A stretch of DNA of 22,011 bases, taken from positions 1-22,011 of IMG/VR virus record IMGVR_UViG_3300035698_020616. One strand, written 5' to 3'. The translations under genes were made by a program, and so were the position numbers. Each line of letters starts with the position of its first letter. The stretch's first letter is position 1. The notes under the pieces are model-generated. The model ran no database searches. It saw only the letters and a list, made by a program, of their open reading frames with translations, and was not told the DNA's origin. The DNA comes from a virus. Shown one piece after another: positions 1 through 6,467 of the stretch.

Positions 1-1285
1 CACCATCAAGATCATAGTTACCAGTTCCCACTTTCAAAGCTAGGGAAGCTGCTCCTGAGACACTTCCGATCCGTATGACATTCGCGACAGCGCCGATTCC
101 AATATCTACTGCATTCGGGTTAGTGGCACCTCCGCCTACAGCAATCGTTGATGCCCCTTCTCCTGACCCAATCTGGACAATTTGTGTTCCACTAGAATCA
201 CCGAAAGTCATGGTTCCAGTACCTGCAGTTCCTCCGTATGTCATTGTACCTGTGGTAGTTGACGCACCAATAGCATAAGTTGTAGCACCAACCCCGTTTA
301 AGTCATAGTTTCCAGTTCCAACATCAATTACAACTGCTGTGGCACCCGTGTTATTTCCTATGGTTACAGTATGCGCAACCGCATTTGTACCCAAATTTAA
401 GGCACCTGTTCCACTATTAAGTACTACACTAGTTGCACCCGTTCCATTACCCATGGTAATCGTTCTTGCTGCGGCGCCCGTACCTATATTAATATTTTGG
501 GCATCCGCATCACTACCGATTCCTATAACTCCTGCTGATGAATTAAGTTCAAGGACACCATCTGAATCAAGCAGCATTGTATCATCAGAATTTAAGATGA
601 TATCTCCAGTACCTGTTGTAGTGACTGTGAAATGTCCTGTTCCAGTATTTACTGCAACCGCTGTTCCGCCACTAATATTTCCTAGCGTAATAGTTCTTGC
701 TGCGGCGCCCGTACCAAAATTCATAGCTGCTGTGTCCGAATCCGCACCAATATTAATAGCTGTTCCACCACTTTCCAAAGATCCACCTGCATCGAAGTCA
801 ACGGCTCCAGTGGCTCCTAAAGTTGTAAATTGTCCAGCTGCAGGGGTTCCTGATCCCGTTGCTGGAGGCGCTGCAAATACACTTGCTACGTTTGCAGATG
901 TCATAATGCGTGAAGTGTCCGTTCCTGCAACTGCTTCTGCTGTGGTGTTTAGTTCGGCGATACCTTTAACTGTTGTAGAGGCATCTGGCGCCCCTGCGAT
1001 TGCAAGGTTATCGGCATACGTTTTAATTGCTAGTGATGAAGAAGCTGTCGTATCTAACGCCCCTGTAAATGTAGCGTCTGTACTCAATGAGAGTTCGTTT
1101 GAGTTCCAGTCTCCTCCACCAATATGCCAATAAAGGATAGATGGCGTTACACTCTCATCAATCCAGCCAGCACCTTTGGGATAATCAGTATCTGATGTTG
1201 CAGGCGCTCTTTGTGAAATTATTGCTGGGGGCTGAACCCGTACAAAAGGACTTCTTCTTCCTATCGCTTGTTGAATTTTTGCCAT
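1..1285 (-). CDS. Tail fibre / receptor-binding protein, N-terminal part (runs off left edge)
   Basis: The frame is open for 428 codons from ATG at 1285 to the window edge, so the C-terminus is missing. An AAGGAG at 1292-1297 lies 6 nt before the start. The N-terminus (MAKIQQAIGRR) is followed by a WIDESVTPSILYWHIGG stretch. Next come fibre-type motifs: TTVKGIAELNTTAEA, then GTDTSRIMTSANVA, then GTPAAGQFTTLGATG. The remainder is a long run of short Gly/Thr/Ala repeats of the type IGTGAAARTITMGN...VLNSGTGA, which suggests a beta-helical or beta-prism shaft. Fibres of this kind often end in a self-cleaving S74 chaperone domain; that is family knowledge and lies outside this window. Role inferred: host attachment at the tail tip. 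It is the last minus-strand gene visible and appears to have its own upstream control region (1286-1400). Fibre-type protein is a confident call; receptor binding itself is inference. Confidence 0.8.
   Translation of the reverse strand, partial: MAKIQQAIGRRSPFVRVQPPAIISQRAPATSDTDYPKGAGWIDESVTPSILYWHIGGGDWNSNELSLSTDATFTGALDTTASSSLAIKTYADNLAIAGAPDASTTVKGIAELNTTAEAVAGTDTSRIMTSANVASVFAAPPATGSGTPAAGQFTTLGATGAVDFDAGGSLESGGTAINIGADSDTAAMNFGTGAAARTITLGNISGGTAVAVNTGTGHFTVTTTGTGDIILNSDDTMLLDSDGVLELNSSAGVIGIGSDADAQNINIGTGAAARTITMGNGTGATSVVLNSGTGALNLGTNAVAHTVTIGNNTGATAVVIDVGTGNYDLNGVGATTYAIGASTTTGTMTYGGTAGTGTMTFGDSSGTQIVQIGSGEGASTIAVGGGATNPNAVDIGIGAVANVIRIGSVSGAASLALKVGTGNYDLDG
462..715 (-). repeat. Exact 23-bp repeat pair inside fibre gene (462-484 and 693-715)
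   Basis: The same 23 bases occur at 462-484 and 693-715, offset by 231 bp (77 codons, in frame). Read on the minus strand they encode GTGAAART. They are the best-preserved members of the degenerate repeat that builds the shaft of the fibre protein, and point to past duplication of shaft units. Confidence 0.75.
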
Positions 1286-1332
1286 CTTAGACTCCTTAGG
1301 GGTAATTTTTTCCCATTTATGGGTTTTTCTTT

Positions 1333-1361
1333 AATGTACTCTTTCTCTAACAATATAGCAA
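1333..1361 (-). promoter_or_regulatory. Candidate promoter for the tail fibre gene
   Basis: Read on the minus strand, TTGCTA (1361-1356) and TACATT (1338-1333) are separated by 17 nt. These match the sigma70-type -35 and -10 boxes at 4 of 6 positions each, about 48 nt before the fibre start. The region is very AT-rich, so chance matches are common. The opposite-strand gene at 1407-1604 interrupts the late block, which makes a dedicated fibre promoter plausible. Confidence 0.3.
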
Positions 1362-1366
1362 TTATT

Positions 1367-1385
1367 TTATTTGACGTTATTTGAC
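1367..1385 (+). promoter_or_regulatory. 9-bp direct repeat with 10-bp period (operator or promoter candidate)
   Basis: TTATTTGAC occurs at 1367-1375 and again at 1377-1385, one helical turn apart. Each copy contains TTGAC, so either could act as a -35 box for the plus-strand gene at 1407. GATATT at 1393-1398 would be a -10 box 16 nt after the first TTGACG. Same-face repeats one turn apart are also a common shape for a repressor site. It lies between the fibre gene and the helix-turn-helix gene. Confidence 0.35.
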
Positions 1386-1406
1386 TATCACTGATATTGT
1401 TTGTAT

Positions 1407-1604
1407 ATGGATGAATGGTACGGAGTTGATGAGTTTGCGAAACTTTTAGGAATATGTCGTCAGACTGTGATGAAACTCATAAAGAATGCACGATTGGAAG
1501 CGGTCAATGTTGGATCAAAAAAAAGACCCACATGGAAAATTCATGACGGGGCTTATCAAAAGTTTATTGCTGAAGCTTACGAAGAGCAAAAAAATAATAA
1601 ATAA
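1407..1604 (+). CDS. Small helix-turn-helix DNA-binding protein (excisionase/MerR-like)
   Basis: This 65-aa protein (starting MDEWYGVDEFAKLL) has the layout of the excisionase/MerR-like winged HTH family. A first helix EFAKLLGI and a recognition helix RQTVMKLIKN are followed by a wing (LEAVNVGSKKRPTWKI) and a short basic tail. An in-frame TTG at 1401 would add two residues; ATG 1407 is preferred. No Shine-Dalgarno sequence is seen, unlike most minus-strand genes here. The gene is antisense to the structural block, between the fibre gene and the 526-aa gene. It ends immediately before a frame coming from the other side (1605). Role inferred: transcriptional regulator, possibly of the fibre or of itself through the direct repeats just upstream. 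It could also be a recombination directionality factor, but no integrase is visible. Confidence 0.75.
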   Translation: MDEWYGVDEFAKLLGICRQTVMKLIKNARLEAVNVGSKKRPTWKIHDGAYQKFIAEAYEEQKNNK

Positions 1605-1689
1605 TTATCTTTTATTTGATTTAGGCTTCAACTTCCCTTTTTTCTTCTTGAAAAGTGTTTTGAGAGATGCAAGAATCTTCAAAAGGTTA
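1605..1689 (-). other. Open 28-codon extension beyond the stop of the 526-aa gene
   Basis: After the TAA at 1689-1687, a shifted frame stays open to a TAA at 1607-1605, directly abutting the plus-strand gene that ends at 1604. It would read NNLLKILASLKTLF followed by KKKKGKLKPKSNKR, a Lys-rich continuation that matches the Lys-rich end of the annotated protein. The shift point is a run of seven A (minus strand, 1696-1690). Removing one A would join the two frames. It may be a ribosomal frameshift, a one-base sequence error, a tiny separate peptide starting at a TTG, or chance. Confidence 0.3.
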
Positions 1690-3267
1690 TTTTTTTGTTT
1701 TGGCACTTTTCTTATTCCTTCTATATAGATCTTTAGAGGCCTGCCTAGCAGGTTTCAGACCATCATAAATACTTTCATACTTTCGTGAATATTCTTTTCC
1801 TCTACCTCTCTCTTTTACTAGCTTCTGAATTAGAAGACTGATAGCGGCTCCAATTGGAGATTCACTACCCTCTTCCCATCCGCCAATATGGTTTTCCCCT
1901 GTAGTTTTTCGAGGAAGTAGAGAGATGAGCTTGTCGGCATCTTCTTGCGAAATATCATTATATAGATAGGTGGCTCCACTATGGGGTGTGAATACAAGCT
2001 CGTTGTTTTCTGCGTCAAAGCCTGCTAAGTTTACATTCCTAGAGACTTGTTGACCTGTATGTGATTCAATACCCACGATTAGATCGTCGTACAGCTTAGC
2101 AAGTTCATCTTGTGATATAGGGGATGGTGTCAGGTCTTCGGTTTTTACAATTTTGTTTTTACCATCTATGCTAATTTTGGCTGTATCTCCGGGAAGCTCT
2201 TCTATCTTGGCTATTTCTCCATCTTGAGTGATGACATTCGATCCCCATGAAGGTTTTTTAACTTCCTCTTCTGTTTCGGTAACCTCTTCTATTTGTTCTG
2301 TTACCCCTAACGGACTCTCACCAAAACCCTCTGTAACCTGGGTAACCTGTTGTTCTTCGATACCTTTTTTTGCTCCTAACGGGAAATAGGAATCAACCAT
2401 ACCCATCAATCTCTCATCAAGATCACCTGGTTCTCCTGTAAATCCTATTGAACGAATGTATTCTTGATCCACCATAGGCATGGATTTTTTTAGGTATTCT
2501 AGCATCTCTTCGCGAGATTTGCCGGCTTTCTTCAGAGTCTTAAGACGATTCCCTAATTTACCCTTATCTAAATATCTGCGCTGGAGAAGTTGAGTTTCAT
2601 CAAGAGAATCTTCTGCGGCATTCAGAGCTTCTTTTTCTGCTGATACAGTTAAATTAGCCTCTTCTATCCCACCTTTTGCAATTTCAGGTCCTGGTAAAGG
2701 TGTTCCAGAAAGTGACCCTGCAGTTGGCTCTTGCTGGGCTGGAGAGGTTGGTTGCGGTAAAGGTCCTCCTCCAGGTCCTGGTGCGGCAGTGCCTCCTCCC
2801 CCTTGCTGGGGGATTAATCCTTGCTGTCCTTGACTTGGTAAATTACCTCTCGGACCTGCCCCTTCTCCACCTGGTTGTGGTTGGCCTCCACCTGGTTGTG
2901 GTTGGCCTCCACCTCCTAATAGGGCTTGGAAAGCTGGAAATTTAGACAATAGCTGAGGGGCTGTTTTAGCTATCAATCCTGCTCCAAAAGCCATTGTTCC
3001 AAGTTTTACACCCTCTTTTAACAATGTCTTAGTTATATCATCCTGTTTTTTTCTTTTTCTTTGGGAAGACTTAGAAGATGCCCCATGTTCCTTTGTTTCT
3101 TCTTCAGTCATCGACTTGGAAAGGAAATCGAGAATTCTACTTACTGAATGACCCGCTTTTGTAGCTGCTAGGATTTTAGGTGCTAGCTTTGGAATTTTAC
3201 TCGCCATAAAGTCTAAAACTTGTTCTGGAGAATGACCCTGACCTAAAGCTGACAAAATAGGATTCAT
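1687..3267 (-). CDS. Candidate internal/ejected virion protein with GHS repeats and KTSG-like domain
   Basis: The 526-aa product is not assigned to a named family. At the N-terminus are two copies of a helical motif (GHSPEQVLDFMASKI, residues 11-25; GHSVSRILDFLSKSM, 39-53), with a third at about 249-264 (KAGKSREEMLEYLKKSM). A weakly hydrophobic Gly/Ala segment lies at 86-110. A Gly/Pro/Gln linker (about 118-195) contains tandem GGGQPQP units. Residues about 341-380 look like an SH3-like barrel (SNVITQDGEIAKI...VKTEDL). Residues about 408-465 resemble a KTSG domain (AGFD...LVFTPHSGATYLYNDI...TTGENHIGGW). The C-terminus is strongly basic. The start overlaps the upstream stop as TAATG, with GAGGA 8-9 nt ahead. 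It is last in the late gene row before the HTH gene. An internal or ejected virion protein is inference from position and composition. Confidence 0.6.
   Translation of the reverse strand: MNPILSALGQGHSPEQVLDFMASKIPKLAPKILAATKAGHSVSRILDFLSKSMTEEETKEHGASSKSSQRKRKKQDDITKTLLKEGVKLGTMAFGAGLIAKTAPQLLSKFPAFQALLGGGGQPQPGGGQPQPGGEGAGPRGNLPSQGQQGLIPQQGGGGTAAPGPGGGPLPQPTSPAQQEPTAGSLSGTPLPGPEIAKGGIEEANLTVSAEKEALNAAEDSLDETQLLQRRYLDKGKLGNRLKTLKKAGKSREEMLEYLKKSMPMVDQEYIRSIGFTGEPGDLDERLMGMVDSYFPLGAKKGIEEQQVTQVTEGFGESPLGVTEQIEEVTETEEEVKKPSWGSNVITQDGEIAKIEELPGDTAKISIDGKNKIVKTEDLTPSPISQDELAKLYDDLIVGIESHTGQQVSRNVNLAGFDAENNELVFTPHSGATYLYNDISQEDADKLISLLPRKTTGENHIGGWEEGSESPIGAAISLLIQKLVKERGRGKEYSRKYESIYDGLKPARQASKDLYRRNKKSAKTKK
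2867..2908 (-). repeat. Two perfect tandem copies of a 21-bp unit (GGGQPQP linker)
   Basis: Copies at 2867-2887 and 2888-2908 are identical. They encode the Gly-Gln-Pro linker of the 526-aa protein. The same sequence recurs in the next gene at 4315-4340. Confidence 0.8.
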
Positions 3268-4652
3268 TATTTGTTTCCTCTAATATAATCGATAATCCTT
3301 CCTGATTCTTGGAAAATATAGGGAAGAGAGTCTTTGGGAGCATGTGTTAGATCTCCCAACTCACCCTGTTGTTCGGTAGAAAATTGTAAACCACCATCAG
3401 CTGCGCGACTGATTGACTCATAGAACTGTCTCCAATCTAATCCTTTTTCTTGTCGCATTGTCTCTCTTAAACCCAATAGAGAAGTTTCAGGAGAAATGTT
3501 ATTTTTTAAATAATCAGTATAACTCTCTGTCATGCTTTCTATGAGTTCAGGATTTTTACCTTTCATGGCATCAAATGTTGGTTTTGTCCCTACATAAAAA
3601 AGATCTTCTAAAGTGTCCTCTTTTTTATATGGTGCGTTAGGTAAAGTCTTTATATTCGATTTCTCATCTTTCGATAATGGTTTCATCACCATTTCAACTT
3701 CTGCTGAACTTAAATATTGATCCTCTAATTTCGTTCTAGCTAGTTGCGTTTCACCTAAATCAATAAGAGGCTTAACTGCTAATTGTAAACGATTTAAAGA
3801 GTCTTCTCTGTGTTTACTGCCTCTAAATAGTCCAGAAATCCATCCCGGAACATTGGCCTTTTCTATTCCTGAAAGGGCATTCTGCATTTTTTTAAAGTCT
3901 TGATTTGTCGATTGGAACCAGTCTTCGGGACTTTGATTTTGGTATTTCACACCTAATCTAGTAAACTGATTCAGATCTTCTTGTGAAGTTCCTTTTGGAA
4001 GTTTATTTTGTGCATATAAATTACGTTCTTGAGATTTATTAAGTGATAACGTTTGTAGTCTTGCATCGATTTCAGCTTGTGGAACTCCCTGTGTAGCTTC
4101 TAGAGCATCTTTATAGCTCATTCCATACATCGTTGCTTGTTGCAATAAATAAGGATCCATTCCCTCTTGAGTTGGTGGGGCTGCTTGTGGTTGTGGTTGG
4201 CCTCCACTAGGCGGCTGATAACCTCCTGCTTGGTTTGGTGGGGCTGCATACCCCCCTGGTGTCGTAACTGTTGGTGGGGCTGCTTGTGGTGGGACTGCTT
4301 GTGGTGGGACTGCTCCTGGTTGTGGTTGGCCTCCACCTGGCTGAGGTGCACCGCGTTTACCTGGTTGCCTTCCTATATTCTGTATTGCTTGCATTTGCAA
4401 TTGAGGGATAATAGTTTTTCCTATTTCTTGAGAACCTGGCACTCCTGCCATATTTTGAGCCCATTTCATACTTATATCTGCAGGAGTATCAATATTTAAA
4501 TCTAAAGACTGTTTGAATTTGTCAAGAGCTCCTTTTTGACGCATTCCCATTATTTCCTGACCGGCAACGCCTCCCAGCGCACCTCCAAGAGCTTGTCCTA
4601 GCTGACCTGCTTGTCCCTGAACTGGCGTTGGATCAAAAATTTGAATAGGCAT
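3267..4652 (-). CDS. Unassigned virion protein with Pro/Gln-rich linker
   Basis: The 461-aa product begins MPIQIFDPTPVQGQAGQLGQ, then a Gly/Ala helix (ALGGALGGVAGQEIMGM) that could insert in or cross a membrane. A Pro/Gly/Gln linker (about 100-165) has repeated VPPQA and GGQPQP units. The rest is mainly charged helix (for example NALSGIEKANVPGWISGLFRG and SADEGGLQF-like spacing near the end). I do not recognise the family. The start overlaps the preceding stop as TAATG, with AGGAGG 9 nt ahead inside the upstream gene, suggesting translational coupling. It sits between two other Gly/Gln-rich genes after the tail genes, the usual place of internal ejection proteins in short-tailed phages. That role is inferred from position only. 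Confidence 0.6.
   Translation of the reverse strand: MPIQIFDPTPVQGQAGQLGQALGGALGGVAGQEIMGMRQKGALDKFKQSLDLNIDTPADISMKWAQNMAGVPGSQEIGKTIIPQLQMQAIQNIGRQPGKRGAPQPGGGQPQPGAVPPQAVPPQAAPPTVTTPGGYAAPPNQAGGYQPPSGGQPQPQAAPPTQEGMDPYLLQQATMYGMSYKDALEATQGVPQAEIDARLQTLSLNKSQERNLYAQNKLPKGTSQEDLNQFTRLGVKYQNQSPEDWFQSTNQDFKKMQNALSGIEKANVPGWISGLFRGSKHREDSLNRLQLAVKPLIDLGETQLARTKLEDQYLSSAEVEMVMKPLSKDEKSNIKTLPNAPYKKEDTLEDLFYVGTKPTFDAMKGKNPELIESMTESYTDYLKNNISPETSLLGLRETMRQEKGLDWRQFYESISRAADGGLQFSTEQQGELGDLTHAPKDSLPYIFQESGRIIDYIRGNK
4281..4340 (-). repeat. Linker repeats: 15-bp tandem pair plus 26-bp copy shared with the neighbouring gene
   Basis: A 15-bp unit (TGCTTGTGGTGGGAC on the plus strand) is repeated at 4281-4295 and 4296-4310 and encodes VPPQA. 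Bases 4315-4340 are identical to 2870-2895 in the 526-aa gene and encode the GGGQPQPG region. Confidence 0.75.
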
Positions 4653-5266
4653 TAAAACTTTCCTCCTGCTGTTTGACCGGCTCCTTGTGAAAATGATGAG
4701 AACATCTGTGGAATAAAACCTTGCTGAGGTTTTTGATATCCAAATTGTTGTGCACCCATTGCTTGCCCTGACATTCCCTGATATTGCTGCATTAAATCTC
4801 TCATAGCTTGTTGTTGTAGGCCTGATTTCATGCCCGCAAGTTGCGTTTGTAATTGCCCACCTGCTGAGCTTAAAGCTTGACCAAATCCACTGGATGATAA
4901 GGCGCCACCTTGAGCTCCCGCTCCTGCAAATCTCTCTGCTAGTCCTGGAATCGTTTCTTGCTCAAATTGCTGTAGATGGGGAGCTTCGAATCTTTGCATA
5001 GCAGATGAGGAGGGATCTAACATCTCTTGAAGTCCGGAAAGAGATTGACCATAGCCTTGTCCAAGTTGTCCTTCCGAGCTTAAACTTTGAAGTATCTGCT
5101 GGAGTTGCTGAATCTGCTCTGGAGACATTGTATCCATCTTAGTAAAGTCTGTACCCCACAGAAAATCATTTACACCTTGTCCTCCGAATTGACTGGCAGC
5201 TCCGATTCCTGCGCCTCCTGCTGCATATTTCGCCCAGGTGGGCATGTTTGCCATTGATGCTGTCAT
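4652..5266 (-). CDS. Unassigned Gly/Gln-rich virion protein (ejection-protein candidate)
   Basis: ATG 5266 (MTASMANMPTWAKYAAGG) is chosen because AAGGAG at 5273-5278 lies 6 nt ahead; the frame extends upstream to 5329, but that part would overlap the previous gene. The product is 204 aa. An N-terminal Gly/Ala segment (KYAAGGAGIGAASQFGG) precedes Gln-rich helices. A central region (EQETIPGLAERFAGAGAQ...SSSGFGQALSSAGGQLQ...AGMKSGLQQQAM) is of a kind I associate with structural proteins of environmental and gut podoviruses. The C-terminus is Gln/Gly/Phe-rich. The gene is coupled to its successor by TAATG, and its ribosome binding site covers the stop of the gene before it. An internal or ejection role is inferred. 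Confidence 0.6.
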   Translation of the reverse strand: MTASMANMPTWAKYAAGGAGIGAASQFGGQGVNDFLWGTDFTKMDTMSPEQIQQLQQILQSLSSEGQLGQGYGQSLSGLQEMLDPSSSAMQRFEAPHLQQFEQETIPGLAERFAGAGAQGGALSSSGFGQALSSAGGQLQTQLAGMKSGLQQQAMRDLMQQYQGMSGQAMGAQQFGYQKPQQGFIPQMFSSFSQGAGQTAGGKF

Positions 5267-5276
5267 TAGTGTCTCC

Positions 5277-5765
5277 TTATTTTGTATACTCAATAACCAC
5301 AGTAGTTTGCGTAAATGTAGAGAGGTCAATCCCTGTGGTTATAATGATGTCTGTTTCATCTGCTTCTAATGTAACATTATTCACTAATGTAGGGCTAGAA
5401 AAAGGTAAAGGCATAAATTTAATAGAGGATGGATCAGTTGCTCCTCCATACATTCTAGTAAGTCGGGTTACATTATTTAAGGCTACATTGTGCTGTACTC
5501 TCTTAGTTGTCGCATTTGGAAGAGGTCCAAAGACTACGAGCTTCCTATACACATTGCGTGTGTTCTGAGGATCTTCTGGAATGAAATATCTTTGAAAAGT
5601 AGCTAGCTCTTGAGGTAAGTATAGAGCACCCTCTTTCGTATTGACCACATCTATAACTTTCTTATGCTCTCTCTCGAAGATTTCTGAGAATGCATCAAAA
5701 TTATCTGGGAAATCAAAGTCACTTAATTGGTTTGCTACTAAAGGATTATCACTGCTTGAGCTCAT
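5277..5765 (-). CDS. Probable virion structural protein, unknown function
   Basis: The 162-aa product starts MSSSSDNPLVANQLSDFDFP. A short N-terminal helix (FDAFSEIFEREHKKVIDVV) is followed by an all-beta C-terminal two thirds: FQRYFIPEDPQNTRNVYRK, VVFGPLPNATTKRVQHN, TRLTRMYGGATDP and LSTFTQTTVVIEYTK. This looks like a compact surface or tail-attached beta domain, but I cannot name the family. GGAG lies 9 nt before the start. The ATG overlaps the stop of the HNH gene as ATGA, so expression may now depend on translation of that nuclease gene. It directly precedes the three Gly/Gln-rich genes. Confidence 0.65.
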   Translation of the reverse strand: MSSSSDNPLVANQLSDFDFPDNFDAFSEIFEREHKKVIDVVNTKEGALYLPQELATFQRYFIPEDPQNTRNVYRKLVVFGPLPNATTKRVQHNVALNNVTRLTRMYGGATDPSSIKFMPLPFSSPTLVNNVTLEADETDIIITTGIDLSTFTQTTVVIEYTK

Positions 5766-6421
5766 TTAACATGTCTCCACGTTTTATTCTTGCAAATCAA
5801 ATAAACACTATGATAACAAACATCATAGTCTTTTTTTATTTTATTTATTTTCTCACCAATACCATATCGATTTCGTATTTCCATTATATCAACATCATTC
5901 AATTTTGCGCTTTTTACTTTTTCACCTTTCAATTGGCGGTCTTTTTTTACCTTATCGTGCTGATTATCTTTTGGTGTTCCTATCCATAAATGCTCAGGAT
6001 TGTAACACGCAGGGTTATCACATGAATGACATATATGTTTTCCTTCAGGGATCTCTCCTTTCCAAATTAAATACGATATTCTATGTAATTCCATTTTTCT
6101 TTTTTTTCCACCATATCCAAAACTTCTTCTTCCATATCCTTTAAATCGATATCCTGGCCACTCCCAACACGCTCCATTTATCACTCTCTTTTCTAGAAGT
6201 TCCTTTCGCAATTTCTCATAGTATTCTTTTTTTTCAATTTGTCTATGACATCCACAGCTTATGATTTTTTTTCCTAAAATAGTTTTTGCTTTTGTTATTT
6301 TTTCCTTTCCACATTGACACCTTATTTTCCATAAACTTTCAGAATAATCATTTTTACCTTCAAATTTTATCACTTCAAAATGATCAAACTTTATTCCCTT
6401 CAAATCTATAAAATTTGGCAT
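5762..6421 (-). CDS. HNH homing-type endonuclease with zinc motif and C-terminal HTH
   Basis: The 219-aa product starts at the second of two adjacent ATGs (6421), which places AGAGG 5 nt ahead; 6424 is the alternative. Numbered from 6424, an N-terminal Cys cluster (CQCGK at 36-40, SCGCH at 56-60) forms a likely zinc site. The HNH core follows: H114 in ELHRISYLIWKG, then KHICHSCDNPACYNPEHLW (129-147) with the paired Cys/His, N142 and H145, then N154. The C-terminal 45 residues (KSAKLNDVDIMEIRNRYGIG...YHSVYLICKNKTW) form a helix-turn-helix-like DNA-binding tail. Such proteins cut specific DNA sites and spread as free-standing homing genes. It lies between the nozzle candidate and a structural gene, and overlaps the latter as ATGA. 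It is paralogous to the nuclease at 9719-10360. Confidence 0.9.
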   Translation of the reverse strand: MPNFIDLKGIKFDHFEVIKFEGKNDYSESLWKIRCQCGKEKITKAKTILGKKIISCGCHRQIEKKEYYEKLRKELLEKRVINGACWEWPGYRFKGYGRRSFGYGGKKRKMELHRISYLIWKGEIPEGKHICHSCDNPACYNPEHLWIGTPKDNQHDKVKKDRQLKGEKVKSAKLNDVDIMEIRNRYGIGEKINKIKKDYDVCYHSVYLICKNKTWRHVK

Positions 6422-6467
6422 CATAACCTCTTTTTTAAGGAGTATACCACCTAACTTGTTTTAAATG

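Noticed and set aside
339-1133. A 264-codon open frame on the plus strand
   Set aside because: It is antisense to the fibre gene. The minus-strand frame has a ribosome binding site, fibre motifs and no stop for 428 codons; the plus frame is a low-complexity Val/Ala/Pro shadow.
1312-1323. CCCATTTATGGG hairpin flanked by T runs
   Set aside because: The stem is only 4-5 bp with a 2-4 nt loop, and on the fibre's coding strand it is followed by A, not U. Too weak to call a terminator.
2676-2945. Leu/Val-rich plus-strand open frame that looks membrane-like
   Set aside because: It is the complement of the Gly/Pro/Gln linker of the 526-aa gene; the hydrophobicity is an artefact of reading that repeat on the other strand.
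4167-4499. Trp/Cys-rich plus-strand open frame
   Set aside because: It is the complement of the Pro/Gln linker of the 461-aa gene, has no ribosome binding site, and its composition follows from the repeat.
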